From Bacteroidaceae bacterium (GTDB lineage: Bacteria > Bacteroidota > Bacteroidia > Bacteroidales > Bacteroidaceae): DNA of 64,000 bases. The DNA is taken from assembly GCA_017642425.1 (NCBI GenBank), contig JAGCPB010000109.1:1-64000 (forward strand). The letters are read 5' to 3'. The notes under the pieces were generated by a model that did no database searches, was not told the origin of the DNA, and saw nothing but the letters and a program-made list of their open reading frames with translations. Of the stretch, positions 25,378 through 34,851 are shown one piece after another. Both the position numbers and the translations under genes were made by a program. Position 1 is the first letter of the stretch, and the number at the start of each line of letters is the position of its first letter.

Positions 25378-26628
25378 TTATTCAAACAGGCGTGCTATGT
25401 GTCTGTCAAGTATGTTCTCCTTGACCTGTTCTGCAATCACTTGGGCATTACGCTTCAAAGCTGCATAGAACTCATCGCCCAATTCGGCGGCAATCTTGTA
25501 GCTTACATGCACAAGTTGACGGAAATCGGGATTGTAGAGCGGGTCTTTCTGATTGTGGCGCAGGGCACGGGCGTACTCCTGTCCGCTCCATGCGGCAATC
25601 TGCTCTGCTGTAGGCAGGTGGGCCGGATTGATGTCTATGACTGTGGCGTAAGGAATGCACAGTTCTTCCATGCGTCCAAGTGCTGATATGGCTATCTTCT
25701 TGGCCAGTTCAAGCGCCTGCTCATCGGCCAGGGCAAGACCTATGTTCTCCTCAAGCCATGTGGTGCCTGCTGTCTTAATGTGTATTCCTTTATCATATTG
25801 GCGTATCAGACGGCCCATGATGGGGTAGATTGAGAACTTGTCACTGCCGGAATGGATACTGAGTTTGAGTCCTTCCGGGAGTCCGAACTCCTTTATCGCA
25901 AAGTCTATCACCAGCAGGTCTTCACGGAACTCTTTCTCAAACTGTGCCGTGTCTCCCACGTATTCAACACCTTTATTGAACCGGCCGGTAAACTTGGGGG
26001 CTATCGTCTGCGCGGGTACACCTTCCTGCGCCAAAGCACTTAATATGAAGAATATCTCAATGGGAGTCTGGGGTGAGTCAACTTCATCCATCGATACCTC
26101 TGTTACAAAATTGTCAACACCTTTCCTGTCAGCTATATGGCGGTAGATGCGTCCGGCCTCCTGAACGGCAAAAAGGTATTTTCCGGCCATAGTCTCTATA
26201 AGGTTGCGGTCCACCTTGAACGGTTTTTCAATGCCCGGAATGACCAGATTGCCAGCATACTTCAGGTTGTTCTCTACAAACCGGTCTGTTGATGCTGCAT
26301 CGGTGTCTTTCCCGATGTAATCAGCAACATCTATTGTAAAGAAATCCGATGCATCCACGAAACGGTCCACATTGTTCATGTTGATGTGGTCAGCGTCCAC
26401 AAAATACGGACGGGTGTAGTTGAGTGCCTTGACTGCTTCATCCGCCTCACGGCGGGTGTCCATAGGTTCTGTTCCTATGATCTGATGCTCACGGTTGGAC
26501 TTGTTCCATACCGGAACGAACCGGACATGATATTTTTGTTCTGCAATAATGAGGGCGGCAAGTTGTGCCGCTCCTTCATGTGAGAAACGGTCTCCTGTTC
26601 CGAATGAATATTTTCCCAGTAACTTCAT
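25378..26628 (-). CDS. uxaE: Tagaturonate/fructuronate epimerase
   Basis: Protein of 416 residues of the UxaE family, which interconverts D-tagaturonate and D-fructuronate by C4 epimerisation. I recognise it from the N-terminal YSFGTGDRFSHEGAAQL, the central DADHINMNNVDRF and TIDVADYIG, and the metal-site candidates in LSIHSGSDKFSIYP and ATVIDINPAHLP. The position directly upstream of uxaC supports the assignment, since UxaC makes tagaturonate. It starts 31 bp after the pdxB stop. An older label for such proteins is 'hypothetical'; assignment by family resemblance only. Confidence 0.85.
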   Translation of the reverse strand: MKLLGKYSFGTGDRFSHEGAAQLAALIIAEQKYHVRFVPVWNKSNREHQIIGTEPMDTRREADEAVKALNYTRPYFVDADHINMNNVDRFVDASDFFTIDVADYIGKDTDAASTDRFVENNLKYAGNLVIPGIEKPFKVDRNLIETMAGKYLFAVQEAGRIYRHIADRKGVDNFVTEVSMDEVDSPQTPIEIFFILSALAQEGVPAQTIAPKFTGRFNKGVEYVGDTAQFEKEFREDLLVIDFAIKEFGLPEGLKLSIHSGSDKFSIYPIMGRLIRQYDKGIHIKTAGTTWLEENIGLALADEQALELAKKIAISALGRMEELCIPYATVIDINPAHLPTAEQIAAWSGQEYARALRHNQKDPLYNPDFRQLVHVSYKIAAELGDEFYAALKRNAQVIAEQVKENILDRHIARLFE

Positions 26629-26659
26629 GTCTGCTTCTGTTTATTTACAAAAATAGGTC

Positions 26660-27793
26660 TTATTTCGTTACGTTGAATCCGGCTTCACGTAAAAAAACGG
26701 CTGCCCGGCCTGGACTGTCATTAAGGACTTTTACAGTGAAAGCCGGGAATTCGCGGCGTATCGGGTATGATGAGCGTATATTCTCAAACAAGCCTGCATC
26801 TTTTCTGAGCATGGCGTCATCGTGCATGATGTCATAAGTATGCAGAATCGCTTCTGATAGTACTTGCTGAGGCTGTTTACCTTCTGCATCGATTGAGAAC
26901 AATGCCGGTTGCACGGGTTGTGGGATTTCAGAGGATTCCCAATCGCGACATGGCAAATCAAAGAAATCTCCAAGCGCTCTGACGCACATGGATGTACCGG
27001 TGGCTTTGCCGTCAGTTGAATAACCTGCTATGTGCGGAGTGGCTGTATACAGCAGATCCATGAGTTCGCGGTCAATATCAGGCTCGTTCTCCCATACATC
27101 AAGTGAGGCGGTTCTTATTGAGCCGTTCTTTAGAGCTTGCTTAAGTGCCGCACAGTCCACGACCTCTCCGCGTGATGTGTTTATGAGAATCTGGTTATGG
27201 TTCATGGAGGCCAGTCTGTGGCTGTCAAACAGATGGAATGTGGCATCCGGACCATCATGAGTGAGCGGGACATGGCATGTGATGATGTCGCTGTGTCCGA
27301 TTATTTCATCAATGGAAACAAACCCGTTGCCGCCTTCACGCCTGGCACGGGGAGGGTCACACAGCAGTATCCTGAATCCGAGCAGAGCCGCAAGACGCGC
27401 CACCTTGCCGCCTACGTTTCCAACTCCAATTACACCCAGGGTCTTCTGTCTGAAGTCAAACCCCATACGTCTTGACATGGATACCAGAAGCGAACCCATA
27501 TATTGCTGAACGGACCATGAGTTGCAGCCTGGGGCATTGGTCCAGGTAATGCCGTGCTCCTTGCACCATACAGTGTCTATGTGGTCATAACCTATGGTGG
27601 CGGTGGCTATGAAACGGACTTTTGTTCCCTCCAGAAGCCTTGAGTCACAGTGAGTTCTGGTCCTTATGACAAGGGCGTCGGCGTCAAGTACATCATTACG
27701 CGTAATTTCACTTCCGGGCAGATAGGATACATAGGCGTATGGTTCAATTACACCTTTTAGAAACGGAATAGCGGAGTCACATATTATCTTCAT
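26660..27793 (-). CDS. pdxB: Erythronate-4-phosphate dehydrogenase
   Basis: NAD-dependent 2-hydroxyacid dehydrogenase of the DXP-dependent pyridoxal phosphate pathway. The N-terminus MKIICDSAIPFLKG and the Rossmann motif GVIGVGNVGGKVA are typical, with the catalytic Arg in INTSRGEVVD, Glu in WENEPDID and His in TPHIAGYSTDGKATGT; the last two blocks are characteristic of PdxB as opposed to SerA. It also has a short PdxB dimerisation domain at the C-terminus. It has 377 residues from the ATG at 27793; a TTG four codons upstream is ignored. It is the first gene of the unit with uxaE and uxaC, a mixed partnership with no obvious biochemical link apart from PLP supply. Confidence 0.93.
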   Translation of the reverse strand: MKIICDSAIPFLKGVIEPYAYVSYLPGSEITRNDVLDADALVIRTRTHCDSRLLEGTKVRFIATATIGYDHIDTVWCKEHGITWTNAPGCNSWSVQQYMGSLLVSMSRRMGFDFRQKTLGVIGVGNVGGKVARLAALLGFRILLCDPPRARREGGNGFVSIDEIIGHSDIITCHVPLTHDGPDATFHLFDSHRLASMNHNQILINTSRGEVVDCAALKQALKNGSIRTASLDVWENEPDIDRELMDLLYTATPHIAGYSTDGKATGTSMCVRALGDFFDLPCRDWESSEIPQPVQPALFSIDAEGKQPQQVLSEAILHTYDIMHDDAMLRKDAGLFENIRSSYPIRREFPAFTVKVLNDSPGRAAVFLREAGFNVTK

Positions 27794-27857
27794 TCCCGGA
27801 GTCAATTGTCAATGTGCACAAAGTTCGCTTTTTTATCCGATATTCAGTTCCATTTTA

Positions 27858-27888
27858 TTGGCACTTATACAAAAATATGTTAAGTTTG
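27858..27888 (+). promoter_or_regulatory. Promoter of the sensor-kinase operon
   Basis: TTG at 27858-27860 and TAAGTTTG at 27881-27888 with a 20 bp gap, close to consensus. The leader before the ATG at 27908 is only about 13 nt. Confidence 0.6.
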
Positions 27889-27907
27889 CCGTAAGCTAAA
27901 CAACATT

Positions 27908-30343
27908 ATGTTTTTCTCCCGTATCAAAAAGGACTTGATCCTGCTCTCAGGTATTATTTGCCTGCTTTCGCTGGCTGTATCGTGTGACCCTGTAAGCAGG
28001 CATGACCACCTTCACAGGACTTCGCGCATCAACAGCTGGGGAGGGCAGAAATCAGATCGGGAGTATTCCGTACTTGTGCTCCATTCATATAACGATATGG
28101 GGCAGGAGAGCAGCTATTTCAGAAACTATATGGACCGCTGTTTCAGACGTCACGGAATGAATGTCCATGCCCATCATATATATCTGGACCTGATACACAA
28201 GGAAACGCCGTTTGTCACTACAGCGGGACAGGATATTTTTGTGGATACCGTCTGCAGTTACAATCCCGATGTGCTGCTGATTAATGACGATCTGGCTTTC
28301 CATTACATAATGGAGCATAAAGATACGTTGTTCAGCCTGTTCCCCTCCGTTTTTGCAGGAGTGTCCGTGGTCTCATACAACCATCAGGATTATCCGTTGC
28401 TTACCGGTTGGCGTGATCCTGTTGATCTGGCTGCAAACTGTAACCTGTTCCGTAACCTGGGTTTCCTGGGCAGTCCGTTGGTGGAGCTGGATTACGGCGG
28501 TTATCAGGATGATTTGAGGGAACAACTGTATGGCAGCATTTCCGATACTACCGTATTCATCAATAATTCCGGATTCGAGATTCATTATAATGATCCGTCA
28601 TCGGCCGTTCTTAATGACAAGATCGTGGTGAGTTTTGTCACTATGGCCGATCCCGAGAGAAACAGGCCTGATAATCCGGAGTCTGACGCTGCTGGACTGT
28701 ACAATGAAGGCATGAGGATATCGAATCTGGCTGAATCATATACGTTTGAGGGACGCCAGGGACATATTCAGGTCAAGTATGATTTGTTCAGCAACAGTCT
28801 TATAGACTTGACGCGTGAGCCGCAGATTACCGCCATCCGCGAGCAGTTTGGCAGTTTCAGTAACCTGCTGGGTGCCAATGAATCGGGAACTGTACTCAAT
28901 GAATATGAGCGTCCCAAATTCCTATGCGGCTATTTTGCAAGCGTTGAGACCCAGATAGTGGATCAGGTTCATTCGGCTATCAGGATAATGCAGGGTGAGA
29001 GGCCAATGGATATTCCGGTGGAGACTCATCAGAAGGATTATTACATGGACTGGAATGCTATGATCCAGATGGATCCTCCCCTTAATTATAATGACTATAG
29101 GGAGCAGTTTATAATAATCAATGTCCCGTTCTATATTGAGTATCAGGTCCTGTTTGTCCTTCTGGTTTCGTTGGCGGTCATTCTGATTGCAGGATTGATT
29201 TCATATGTGACATCGGTCAGGTTCAAAAAGAGAAACAGCCAACGTGAACAGGCTATCGGCGTACTCAGGAGTGAGACACAGCGCCGTATTCTGGTTATGG
29301 AGGGTAGTGATTCCATGTTCTATAAGGTTAAGGACGGACGTATTGGTTTCCTGCACAGTTCACAAAGTGATACCGAGACCCATGAGTGGCCTATTGAGGA
29401 TTATCGGAAGGAACATATCGCTCAGGAAAGTTACGGGTCGTTTGATATCTGCACCGGGATTGTACCGGCCGAATCCGAAAAGACCAAGGTGAGAATCCGT
29501 GCCAGACTGTTTGATGAAACCTGGCACTGGTGGGAGGTCACGTTCCGCAGGAATGACAAAGGCGACATGATCATTGGTTTGGCAATCAGCATAGATAAGG
29601 TGGTGGAGTTTGAACGCACTCTCCAGGAATCTGCCATCAGGGCCGAGGAGGTAATCTCAAAGGAGAACTTCATTGCCAATATCACTCATGATATCCGGAC
29701 CCCTCTCAATGCCATTTCAGGTTTTGCCCAACTCCTGGCTGATGAATGCAGTCCTGAGGACAAGGCTCTTTTTGCCAGCCTGATAAGGGATAATACCGAG
29801 CAACTTCTGGATCTGATAGACGAGGCTGTCCGCAAGCCGGCCGACAGTACGGACTCCATGTCTTTCAAGATACGTCTCATCAGTACGGCCAAGTTGGTTC
29901 AGGACAGTTACCATACAAACCGTATACTGTGTCCGTCACACCTTAAATTCAGGTTTGAGCCATATGAAGGAGACGATGTCATGATAATGGCCGATCCTAT
30001 TCGCACCAGTCAGGTTATCAATAATTTTTTGAGCAACGCTTTCAAATATACCCTGCAGGGATCTGTTACTTTAGGTTGGCTGGTCTCAGAAGATGGAGCT
30101 TCGGTCGAGGTTTATGTGACAGATACCGGCATAGGAATCAGCGAAGAGGACAGTAAACTGGTAAGGGAGCGTTTCGGTATGGTAAAGGGCAACTACAAGG
30201 GTACCGGGCTAGGCCTTGATATCTGCTGTTCAATTATAGAGAAGCAGAATGGTGAGTATGGCTTTACCAGCAAATTAGGGCAGGGAAGCCGTTTCTGGTT
30301 CCGCCTGCCGATAGGTGACGTTAAAAAGGATACACAGTCATGA
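27908..30343 (+). CDS. Sensor histidine kinase with binding-protein-like periplasmic domain (first of pair)
   Basis: Membrane kinase of 811 residues. A signal-like N-terminus (CLLSLAVSCD, a possible lipobox) precedes a periplasmic domain of about 370 residues that opens YSVLVLHSYNDMG, the start typical of ABC-substrate-binding (PF04392-like) sensor domains. A membrane helix (about 411-436), a PAS-like region (about 450-565, ending WHWWEVTFRR...IIGLAISID) and the kinase core follow: H594 in FIANITHDIRTPLN, N-box NNFLSNAFKYT, G1 DTGIGIS and G2 GTGLGL. There is no receiver or HPt domain, so the phosphate must go to a separate regulator. It overlaps the next kinase gene by ATGA and is the first gene of a four-gene operon. 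Confidence 0.88.
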   Translation: MFFSRIKKDLILLSGIICLLSLAVSCDPVSRHDHLHRTSRINSWGGQKSDREYSVLVLHSYNDMGQESSYFRNYMDRCFRRHGMNVHAHHIYLDLIHKETPFVTTAGQDIFVDTVCSYNPDVLLINDDLAFHYIMEHKDTLFSLFPSVFAGVSVVSYNHQDYPLLTGWRDPVDLAANCNLFRNLGFLGSPLVELDYGGYQDDLREQLYGSISDTTVFINNSGFEIHYNDPSSAVLNDKIVVSFVTMADPERNRPDNPESDAAGLYNEGMRISNLAESYTFEGRQGHIQVKYDLFSNSLIDLTREPQITAIREQFGSFSNLLGANESGTVLNEYERPKFLCGYFASVETQIVDQVHSAIRIMQGERPMDIPVETHQKDYYMDWNAMIQMDPPLNYNDYREQFIIINVPFYIEYQVLFVLLVSLAVILIAGLISYVTSVRFKKRNSQREQAIGVLRSETQRRILVMEGSDSMFYKVKDGRIGFLHSSQSDTETHEWPIEDYRKEHIAQESYGSFDICTGIVPAESEKTKVRIRARLFDETWHWWEVTFRRNDKGDMIIGLAISIDKVVEFERTLQESAIRAEEVISKENFIANITHDIRTPLNAISGFAQLLADECSPEDKALFASLIRDNTEQLLDLIDEAVRKPADSTDSMSFKIRLISTAKLVQDSYHTNRILCPSHLKFRFEPYEGDDVMIMADPIRTSQVINNFLSNAFKYTLQGSVTLGWLVSEDGASVEVYVTDTGIGISEEDSKLVRERFGMVKGNYKGTGLGLDICCSIIEKQNGEYGFTSKLGQGSRFWFRLPIGDVKKDTQS

Positions 30344-32634
30344 GGATGAAACGTTACATATTGATTTCATTGCTTCTGTTGCTTGTGCTGACCGGCTGCG
30401 GTAGAGGCCGTTTGGCCCGTGATGAGGTTAAAGACTGTAACGTGCTGTGCCTGTTCGTGTACGACTCTGTATTCCAGAACTACAGAAATTATGAAAAACA
30501 GTTTGCCGTTTCACTAAAGGAGAACGGCATAAATGCAGATATTAGAAATGTTTACTCGGCAGGTCAGCTTGACCTTGCGCAGTCTGATGCTTTTGAGGCT
30601 CCGCTCAGGAAACTGAATGAGGAGAATTGGGTGCCGGATGTGGTGTGCTGTATAGATGACAGGACATTGAGCCTTTATCTTAAGGGTATGTACAGCAAAT
30701 GGCTGCCTCCTGTTGACAGTATTCCAGTCGTGGCGGCAGGTTTGCGTTGTCCGGACTGGAATCTTATAAGACGCAGTTCCAATATCGCGGTTTGTACGGA
30801 TTTGCTGAATTTTCAGCGTAACATAGAAATAGCCGTAAAGATGGCTCCTTTGGTTTCCGTACCCGGATTGCCCATGTATCAGAACTTGGTTGTAATGGAA
30901 CTTGATACCACTGAATACGAAAGGCGTATCAGGGAGCGTCTGCACACTGAACTGAACCGTCCGCCTTATGTCAACAATATGGATTATCATATCAAGGACC
31001 TTTCGCTCGAACAGCTTTCAGAAAGATTCAAGGACTCCATATTTGTCAATGTGTTCTCGAATGCCTGTCCGGAACTGAATGACTACCGTAGTGACGGGGA
31101 TTATCATACCCATAGGATAAGGGTTCTGAACAGCCTGACCATGACCCCTTTCATTACGGTCAAGAGGGATATTGAGAATGAGCAGGTGCTCAGTAAGACT
31201 CTCAAACCGCAGTTCTCGGCTGTGCGTGACGGTTTTGCCGACGGATCACGACGTTCACTGTGCGGATACTTTGCCTCATATGAGACAGTGGCTAAAGACC
31301 AGGCTGCATATGTGGCGCGGATATTGCACGGAGAACCGGCCGGCAGTCTTCCCATAATGGAGCATGAGGCCAAGGGATATATGTCCTGGAGAGCTATGGA
31401 GTTGCTTGATATGGACTATGATGATTACTGTGATGATTTTGTAATCGTGAATGCTCCGTGGCGGGTCCAGCATCCGGTTAAGTTCGTCATGTTCATCATC
31501 TTTGATGTGCTGGCGTTCGTAGTGTTGCTATTATACATACTGTTTTTGCTTTTCCGTAAAAAAGACGGGGAATTGCAGACGGCTTTATCTGATCTGGAAA
31601 ACGAGCGCATCATGCTGGATATGGCGCTTCAGAATGCCGATTGTATAGTTGTGGGTTCTCCCGATGAACTGATGGAACTGCAGCCTATGCTGCACCCCGA
31701 AGATTCCGATGCGTTTGCCGAGATACTGACAAGGCTGGCATCGGGTAAGGAACTTGCCACTAAGGATTTCCGCCTTTCAAGGGATGGCGGTGACACCTAC
31801 AGGTGGTGGCAGTTCAGGCCTAATGTAACATCTGATGCGGTTAATGGTAGGACCGATATCCTGGAATCACTTTCAGGTATTGTGATAGATATCAATGACT
31901 CGGTACTGTATAACGAGTATATGACAGAGGCTGCCCTTGTGGCCGAGGAGATAACCAGTAAGGAGACTTTCCTCATGAATATCAGCCATGAGATACGTAC
32001 TCCGCTCAATGCCATCCTGGGATTCACCCAATTTCTCAGTACCGATGACGGACTGATTGAAGACAATGAGAGAGATGAGATATTGGGTCTGATACGTGAG
32101 AATTCGGCCTTGCTTGGTGAAATGATTGAGGATATTCTGCAATTCTCACGTTTTGAAAGCGGAAGGGTGGATGTCAATCCGGTTGAAACGGAGATTGCTC
32201 CTTTGATGAGACAGATTTATGACAACTGGAAAGACAGCGTGCCTTCAGGTTTGGATTTCAGGCTTGAATCAGGACGTGAAGGGATTTTTGCGTTGGTGGA
32301 TCCCGTCAGGGTGGAAGCCATAATGGGACAGTACATCAAGAATGCATTCAAGTTTACAGAGAAAGGATCCGTTTGGATGAGTTGGACTTATACTCTTAAC
32401 GATGGTAAAGTCCGTCTGTCTGTCGATGATACAGGATGTGGAATCGAGGAGCGTAGATTGGGCAAGGTCTTCAATATATTCTGGAAGGACAACATGTTCA
32501 AGACAGGTGTCGGACTGGGATTGACCATAGCCAAGATGTTTACAGAGAAAATGGATGGAGAGGTTGGAGTGGAAAGCGACCCGGGGGTTGGAAGTTGTTT
32601 CCATTCCACATTCAATGCATATATAAAAAGCTGA
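30340..32634 (+). CDS. Sensor histidine kinase with binding-protein-like periplasmic domain (second of pair)
   Basis: Kinase of 764 residues, a diverged paralogue of its upstream neighbour with the same order of parts: lipobox-like signal (LLLLVLTGCG), periplasmic binding-protein-like domain (VLCLFVYDSVFQNYRNYEK), membrane helix (about 381-405), a short PAS-like region, then H550 in FLMNISHEIRTPLN, N-box KNAFKFT, G1 DTGCGIE and G2 GVGLGL. Both proteins share SLCGYFASYET or FLCGYFASVET near the end of the sensor domain, which shows common descent. No receiver domain. Start ATG AGG ATG overlaps the previous stop, consistent with translational coupling and perhaps hetero-dimer formation (inference). 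Confidence 0.88.
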   Translation: MRMKRYILISLLLLLVLTGCGRGRLARDEVKDCNVLCLFVYDSVFQNYRNYEKQFAVSLKENGINADIRNVYSAGQLDLAQSDAFEAPLRKLNEENWVPDVVCCIDDRTLSLYLKGMYSKWLPPVDSIPVVAAGLRCPDWNLIRRSSNIAVCTDLLNFQRNIEIAVKMAPLVSVPGLPMYQNLVVMELDTTEYERRIRERLHTELNRPPYVNNMDYHIKDLSLEQLSERFKDSIFVNVFSNACPELNDYRSDGDYHTHRIRVLNSLTMTPFITVKRDIENEQVLSKTLKPQFSAVRDGFADGSRRSLCGYFASYETVAKDQAAYVARILHGEPAGSLPIMEHEAKGYMSWRAMELLDMDYDDYCDDFVIVNAPWRVQHPVKFVMFIIFDVLAFVVLLLYILFLLFRKKDGELQTALSDLENERIMLDMALQNADCIVVGSPDELMELQPMLHPEDSDAFAEILTRLASGKELATKDFRLSRDGGDTYRWWQFRPNVTSDAVNGRTDILESLSGIVIDINDSVLYNEYMTEAALVAEEITSKETFLMNISHEIRTPLNAILGFTQFLSTDDGLIEDNERDEILGLIRENSALLGEMIEDILQFSRFESGRVDVNPVETEIAPLMRQIYDNWKDSVPSGLDFRLESGREGIFALVDPVRVEAIMGQYIKNAFKFTEKGSVWMSWTYTLNDGKVRLSVDDTGCGIEERRLGKVFNIFWKDNMFKTGVGLGLTIAKMFTEKMDGEVGVESDPGVGSCFHSTFNAYIKS

Positions 32635-32651
32635 CATAAAGGCATTTCCGC

Positions 32652-33956
32652 ATGAAACGTTTTCTGGCACTCCTGATGATAGCTTTTTCTGTCTGTGCAT
32701 CGGCACAGATCCGAAACCGTCTTGAGGTTGGCAATGAACTATACCTGAAATATGCAAACGGCCGCATCAGGCAGTTTGATGAATCCAATATCCTGCTTGC
32801 GGATTCCATTTACCGTTATGGAATCCACAAGAACGATTCCCGTATAAGGATGCTTGCTCTATCTCTTGAACTGCCTCCGCGTTTTATCCGTGATGACAAG
32901 GAACGTGTTGCGGAGATTGTGACCGAACTTAAATCCATGTCTGGCTACAGTTCAAAAATGCGGGATTTCTATTTCCTGACCATGCATGACTATTGCAGTA
33001 TGCTGATATTGGCCGGACGTATCCAGGATGCCATGCTGGAGGCCAGGGGTATGTCTTCGGCCGCAGCCAAATCCGGCAGTAACCTTGGCCAGATGTACGC
33101 GCACAGGGTAATAGGTCTCATACAGTCATACCGTTCCAATTCAGAGTTGGCCATCTCCAATTTCAAGAAGGCCGCCGAATATTGCGTCCGTGCCAAAGAG
33201 GAACAGGAACTGCCTGTCATTTACAACCTGATAGCCAGAGAACTGATCAAGCTGGGCCGGTTTGACGATGTTGAGTATTATTGCTCCATGGCCGAGGAAT
33301 TCCAGGATTTCTATCCCTCTCTGCGTGTCAAGACCCTCTTGACCAAGGTATATCTTTATGATGCGCAGGGAAGAACCGAAGATTTTGACCGTGTTTATCA
33401 GGAGCTTATCCATAATCCGCTGTACCGTTCACAGACCGACCGCGATACAAGGCTTATGATTGAGATATGCTGGCTGCGTTCGCGCGGCAGGCTTCAGGAG
33501 GCGTTGCAGAAATCGGATTCTCTGGCAACCGATAAGGAACGTTACGGCCAGAAGCACCTGATATATGCCCTGGGTGACGATTATCTGAATGCATACAGTC
33601 AGCTTAGCGGCCTGATGGAGTCCAAGGATTCCATATATATAGCTGTTCAGAATGAAGATATGGCCATTCTGGACGCAGAACTTAACAATGCCCGTCTAAG
33701 GCTTGAGGCTCAACGTCTCAAATCTCAGCAGGAGATGTCCATCATGTTCGGATTCATTATCCTGTTCATGCTGGTAACTGTGGCAATCCTGTTCTCGCAA
33801 TGGAACCTTAAAAGCAATCTGGATCATATGCGCGAGCGCAACCGCCGTGAACTTGAGGCGCGTAATGCATACCGCAAGGCCATAGATTCCAAGGAACTTG
33901 AGAATGAGATGAAAACCAATATATTACAGAACCGTCAAACAAATATGCCGTTATGA
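32652..33956 (+). CDS. TPR-repeat membrane protein ending at a vestigial kinase H-box
   Basis: Protein of 434 residues with a signal peptide (MKRFLALLMIAFSVCASAQ), a periplasmic helical domain with TPR-like repeats (for example AISNFKKAAEYCVRA), one membrane helix (about 363-382, FGFIILFMLVTVAILF) and a cytoplasmic coiled coil. This is the front half of the TPR-sensor kinases common in Bacteroidota. The last residues, KTNILQNRQTNMPL, resemble the run-up to an H-box (compare ETFLMNISHEIRTPL in the neighbouring kinase), but the histidine and everything after it are missing and a stop follows. It could be a decayed kinase or a stand-alone modulator of the two kinases upstream (17 bp away). It overlaps the next gene by ATGA. 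Confidence 0.72.
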   Translation: MKRFLALLMIAFSVCASAQIRNRLEVGNELYLKYANGRIRQFDESNILLADSIYRYGIHKNDSRIRMLALSLELPPRFIRDDKERVAEIVTELKSMSGYSSKMRDFYFLTMHDYCSMLILAGRIQDAMLEARGMSSAAAKSGSNLGQMYAHRVIGLIQSYRSNSELAISNFKKAAEYCVRAKEEQELPVIYNLIARELIKLGRFDDVEYYCSMAEEFQDFYPSLRVKTLLTKVYLYDAQGRTEDFDRVYQELIHNPLYRSQTDRDTRLMIEICWLRSRGRLQEALQKSDSLATDKERYGQKHLIYALGDDYLNAYSQLSGLMESKDSIYIAVQNEDMAILDAELNNARLRLEAQRLKSQQEMSIMFGFIILFMLVTVAILFSQWNLKSNLDHMRERNRRELEARNAYRKAIDSKELENEMKTNILQNRQTNMPL

Positions 33957-34378
33957 AATCGGGATTAAAGAAGTTTCTTGTCAAGAACCATTATATTGTC
34001 GTAGCCGTGTTGTGTTTCCTTACGGGTGGTATACTGGCTTTAATGAGCATCATCCAGAAAGTGCCTCTGCTATTGGGAGTGCTGGGAGTGGTGATACTTA
34101 CGGGCGCTATGTTTTTCTATTGCCTTAAACTTGTCACAGAGAAGACCTACCGTGAATATTATGAGGACAGCTACAAGATAGAGCATGAAACCATTGAGGA
34201 GGAGATAAAGAAATCTGTCACATATCACCGCTATCAGGAGGCTGTACTGAACAGATACGAGTCTGCATGCCGTGATCTGGGCATAAGCAAAGAACAGAGC
34301 GAATGGCTCCTGATGCTACTTATGGATGAGAAGAAAAGGGCGGATACCGAAATGAAAGAGAAGGGTATCCACATCTGA
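33953..34378 (+). CDS. Small two-helix membrane protein
   Basis: Protein of 141 residues: two membrane helices (about 13-33 and 38-60) joined by a short loop, then a charged, helical cytoplasmic tail of 80 residues. No family is recognised. The start overlaps the TPR gene stop (ATGA), and the stop abuts the stop of the convergent response-regulator gene with no base between. A role in the same signalling unit is inferred from the coupling only. Confidence 0.7.
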   Translation: MKSGLKKFLVKNHYIVVAVLCFLTGGILALMSIIQKVPLLLGVLGVVILTGAMFFYCLKLVTEKTYREYYEDSYKIEHETIEEEIKKSVTYHRYQEAVLNRYESACRDLGISKEQSEWLLMLLMDEKKRADTEMKEKGIHI

Positions 34379-34798
34379 TTACTTTGCCGCCAACTCCACT
34401 AATTGCAGTTGGGTAATGACGCAACTGGTCAGTTTTTCCAGAATAATAGGTTTGGTAATAAAGTCATTGGCTCCCATATTGAAACCTTTGACTATATCCT
34501 CGTTTGAATTCAGTGCGGACAGGATAACCACTCTAAGGTCCTTTGTATCCGGGTTCTCGCGCAGACGTCTCAGTACCTCATAACCGTCTATCTCGGGCAT
34601 CATCAGATCCAGAAGTACTAGGCTGGGCTTTTGCTTGGCTATGAAATCAAGAGCCTCCCTTCCGTTTGAAGCGGTGCTAATGCTTATATTCAGTCTTGAA
34701 AGAATCTTGCTTATCAGCAACAGGTTCATAGGGATATCATCAACTGCAAGTACGGTATGCTTTGACAGATCGATGTTCTTGATGTCTGCAGGTGTCAT
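34379..34798 (-). CDS. Single-domain response regulator (second of pair)
   Basis: CheY-like receiver of 139 residues without an output domain. Acidic pocket VDDIP (D20, D21), phosphoacceptor D64 in LLDLMMPEIDG, Ser/Thr switch at ILSALN and the conserved Lys in ITKPI. It is likely an intermediate in a phosphorelay or a protein-binding output. It follows the first receiver gene by 53 bp and converges on the two-helix membrane-protein gene. Confidence 0.93.
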   Translation of the reverse strand: MTPADIKNIDLSKHTVLAVDDIPMNLLLISKILSRLNISISTASNGREALDFIAKQKPSLVLLDLMMPEIDGYEVLRRLRENPDTKDLRVVILSALNSNEDIVKGFNMGANDFITKPIILEKLTSCVITQLQLVELAAK

Positions 34799-34851
34799 AT
34801 TGTTACGTCCTTTATCTATTTACGGCAAAGATAGTCAACAATACGGAAATA

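Noticed and set aside
27794..27907. Full promoter for pdxB
   Set aside because: The closest -7 match on the minus strand is GAACTTTG, which lacks the TA, and no -33 is in place.
33953..34378. Reading the two-helix membrane protein as the missing kinase domain of the TPR protein after a frameshift
   Set aside because: It has two membrane helices and no H-, N- or G-box; it is a separate gene coupled by ATGA.
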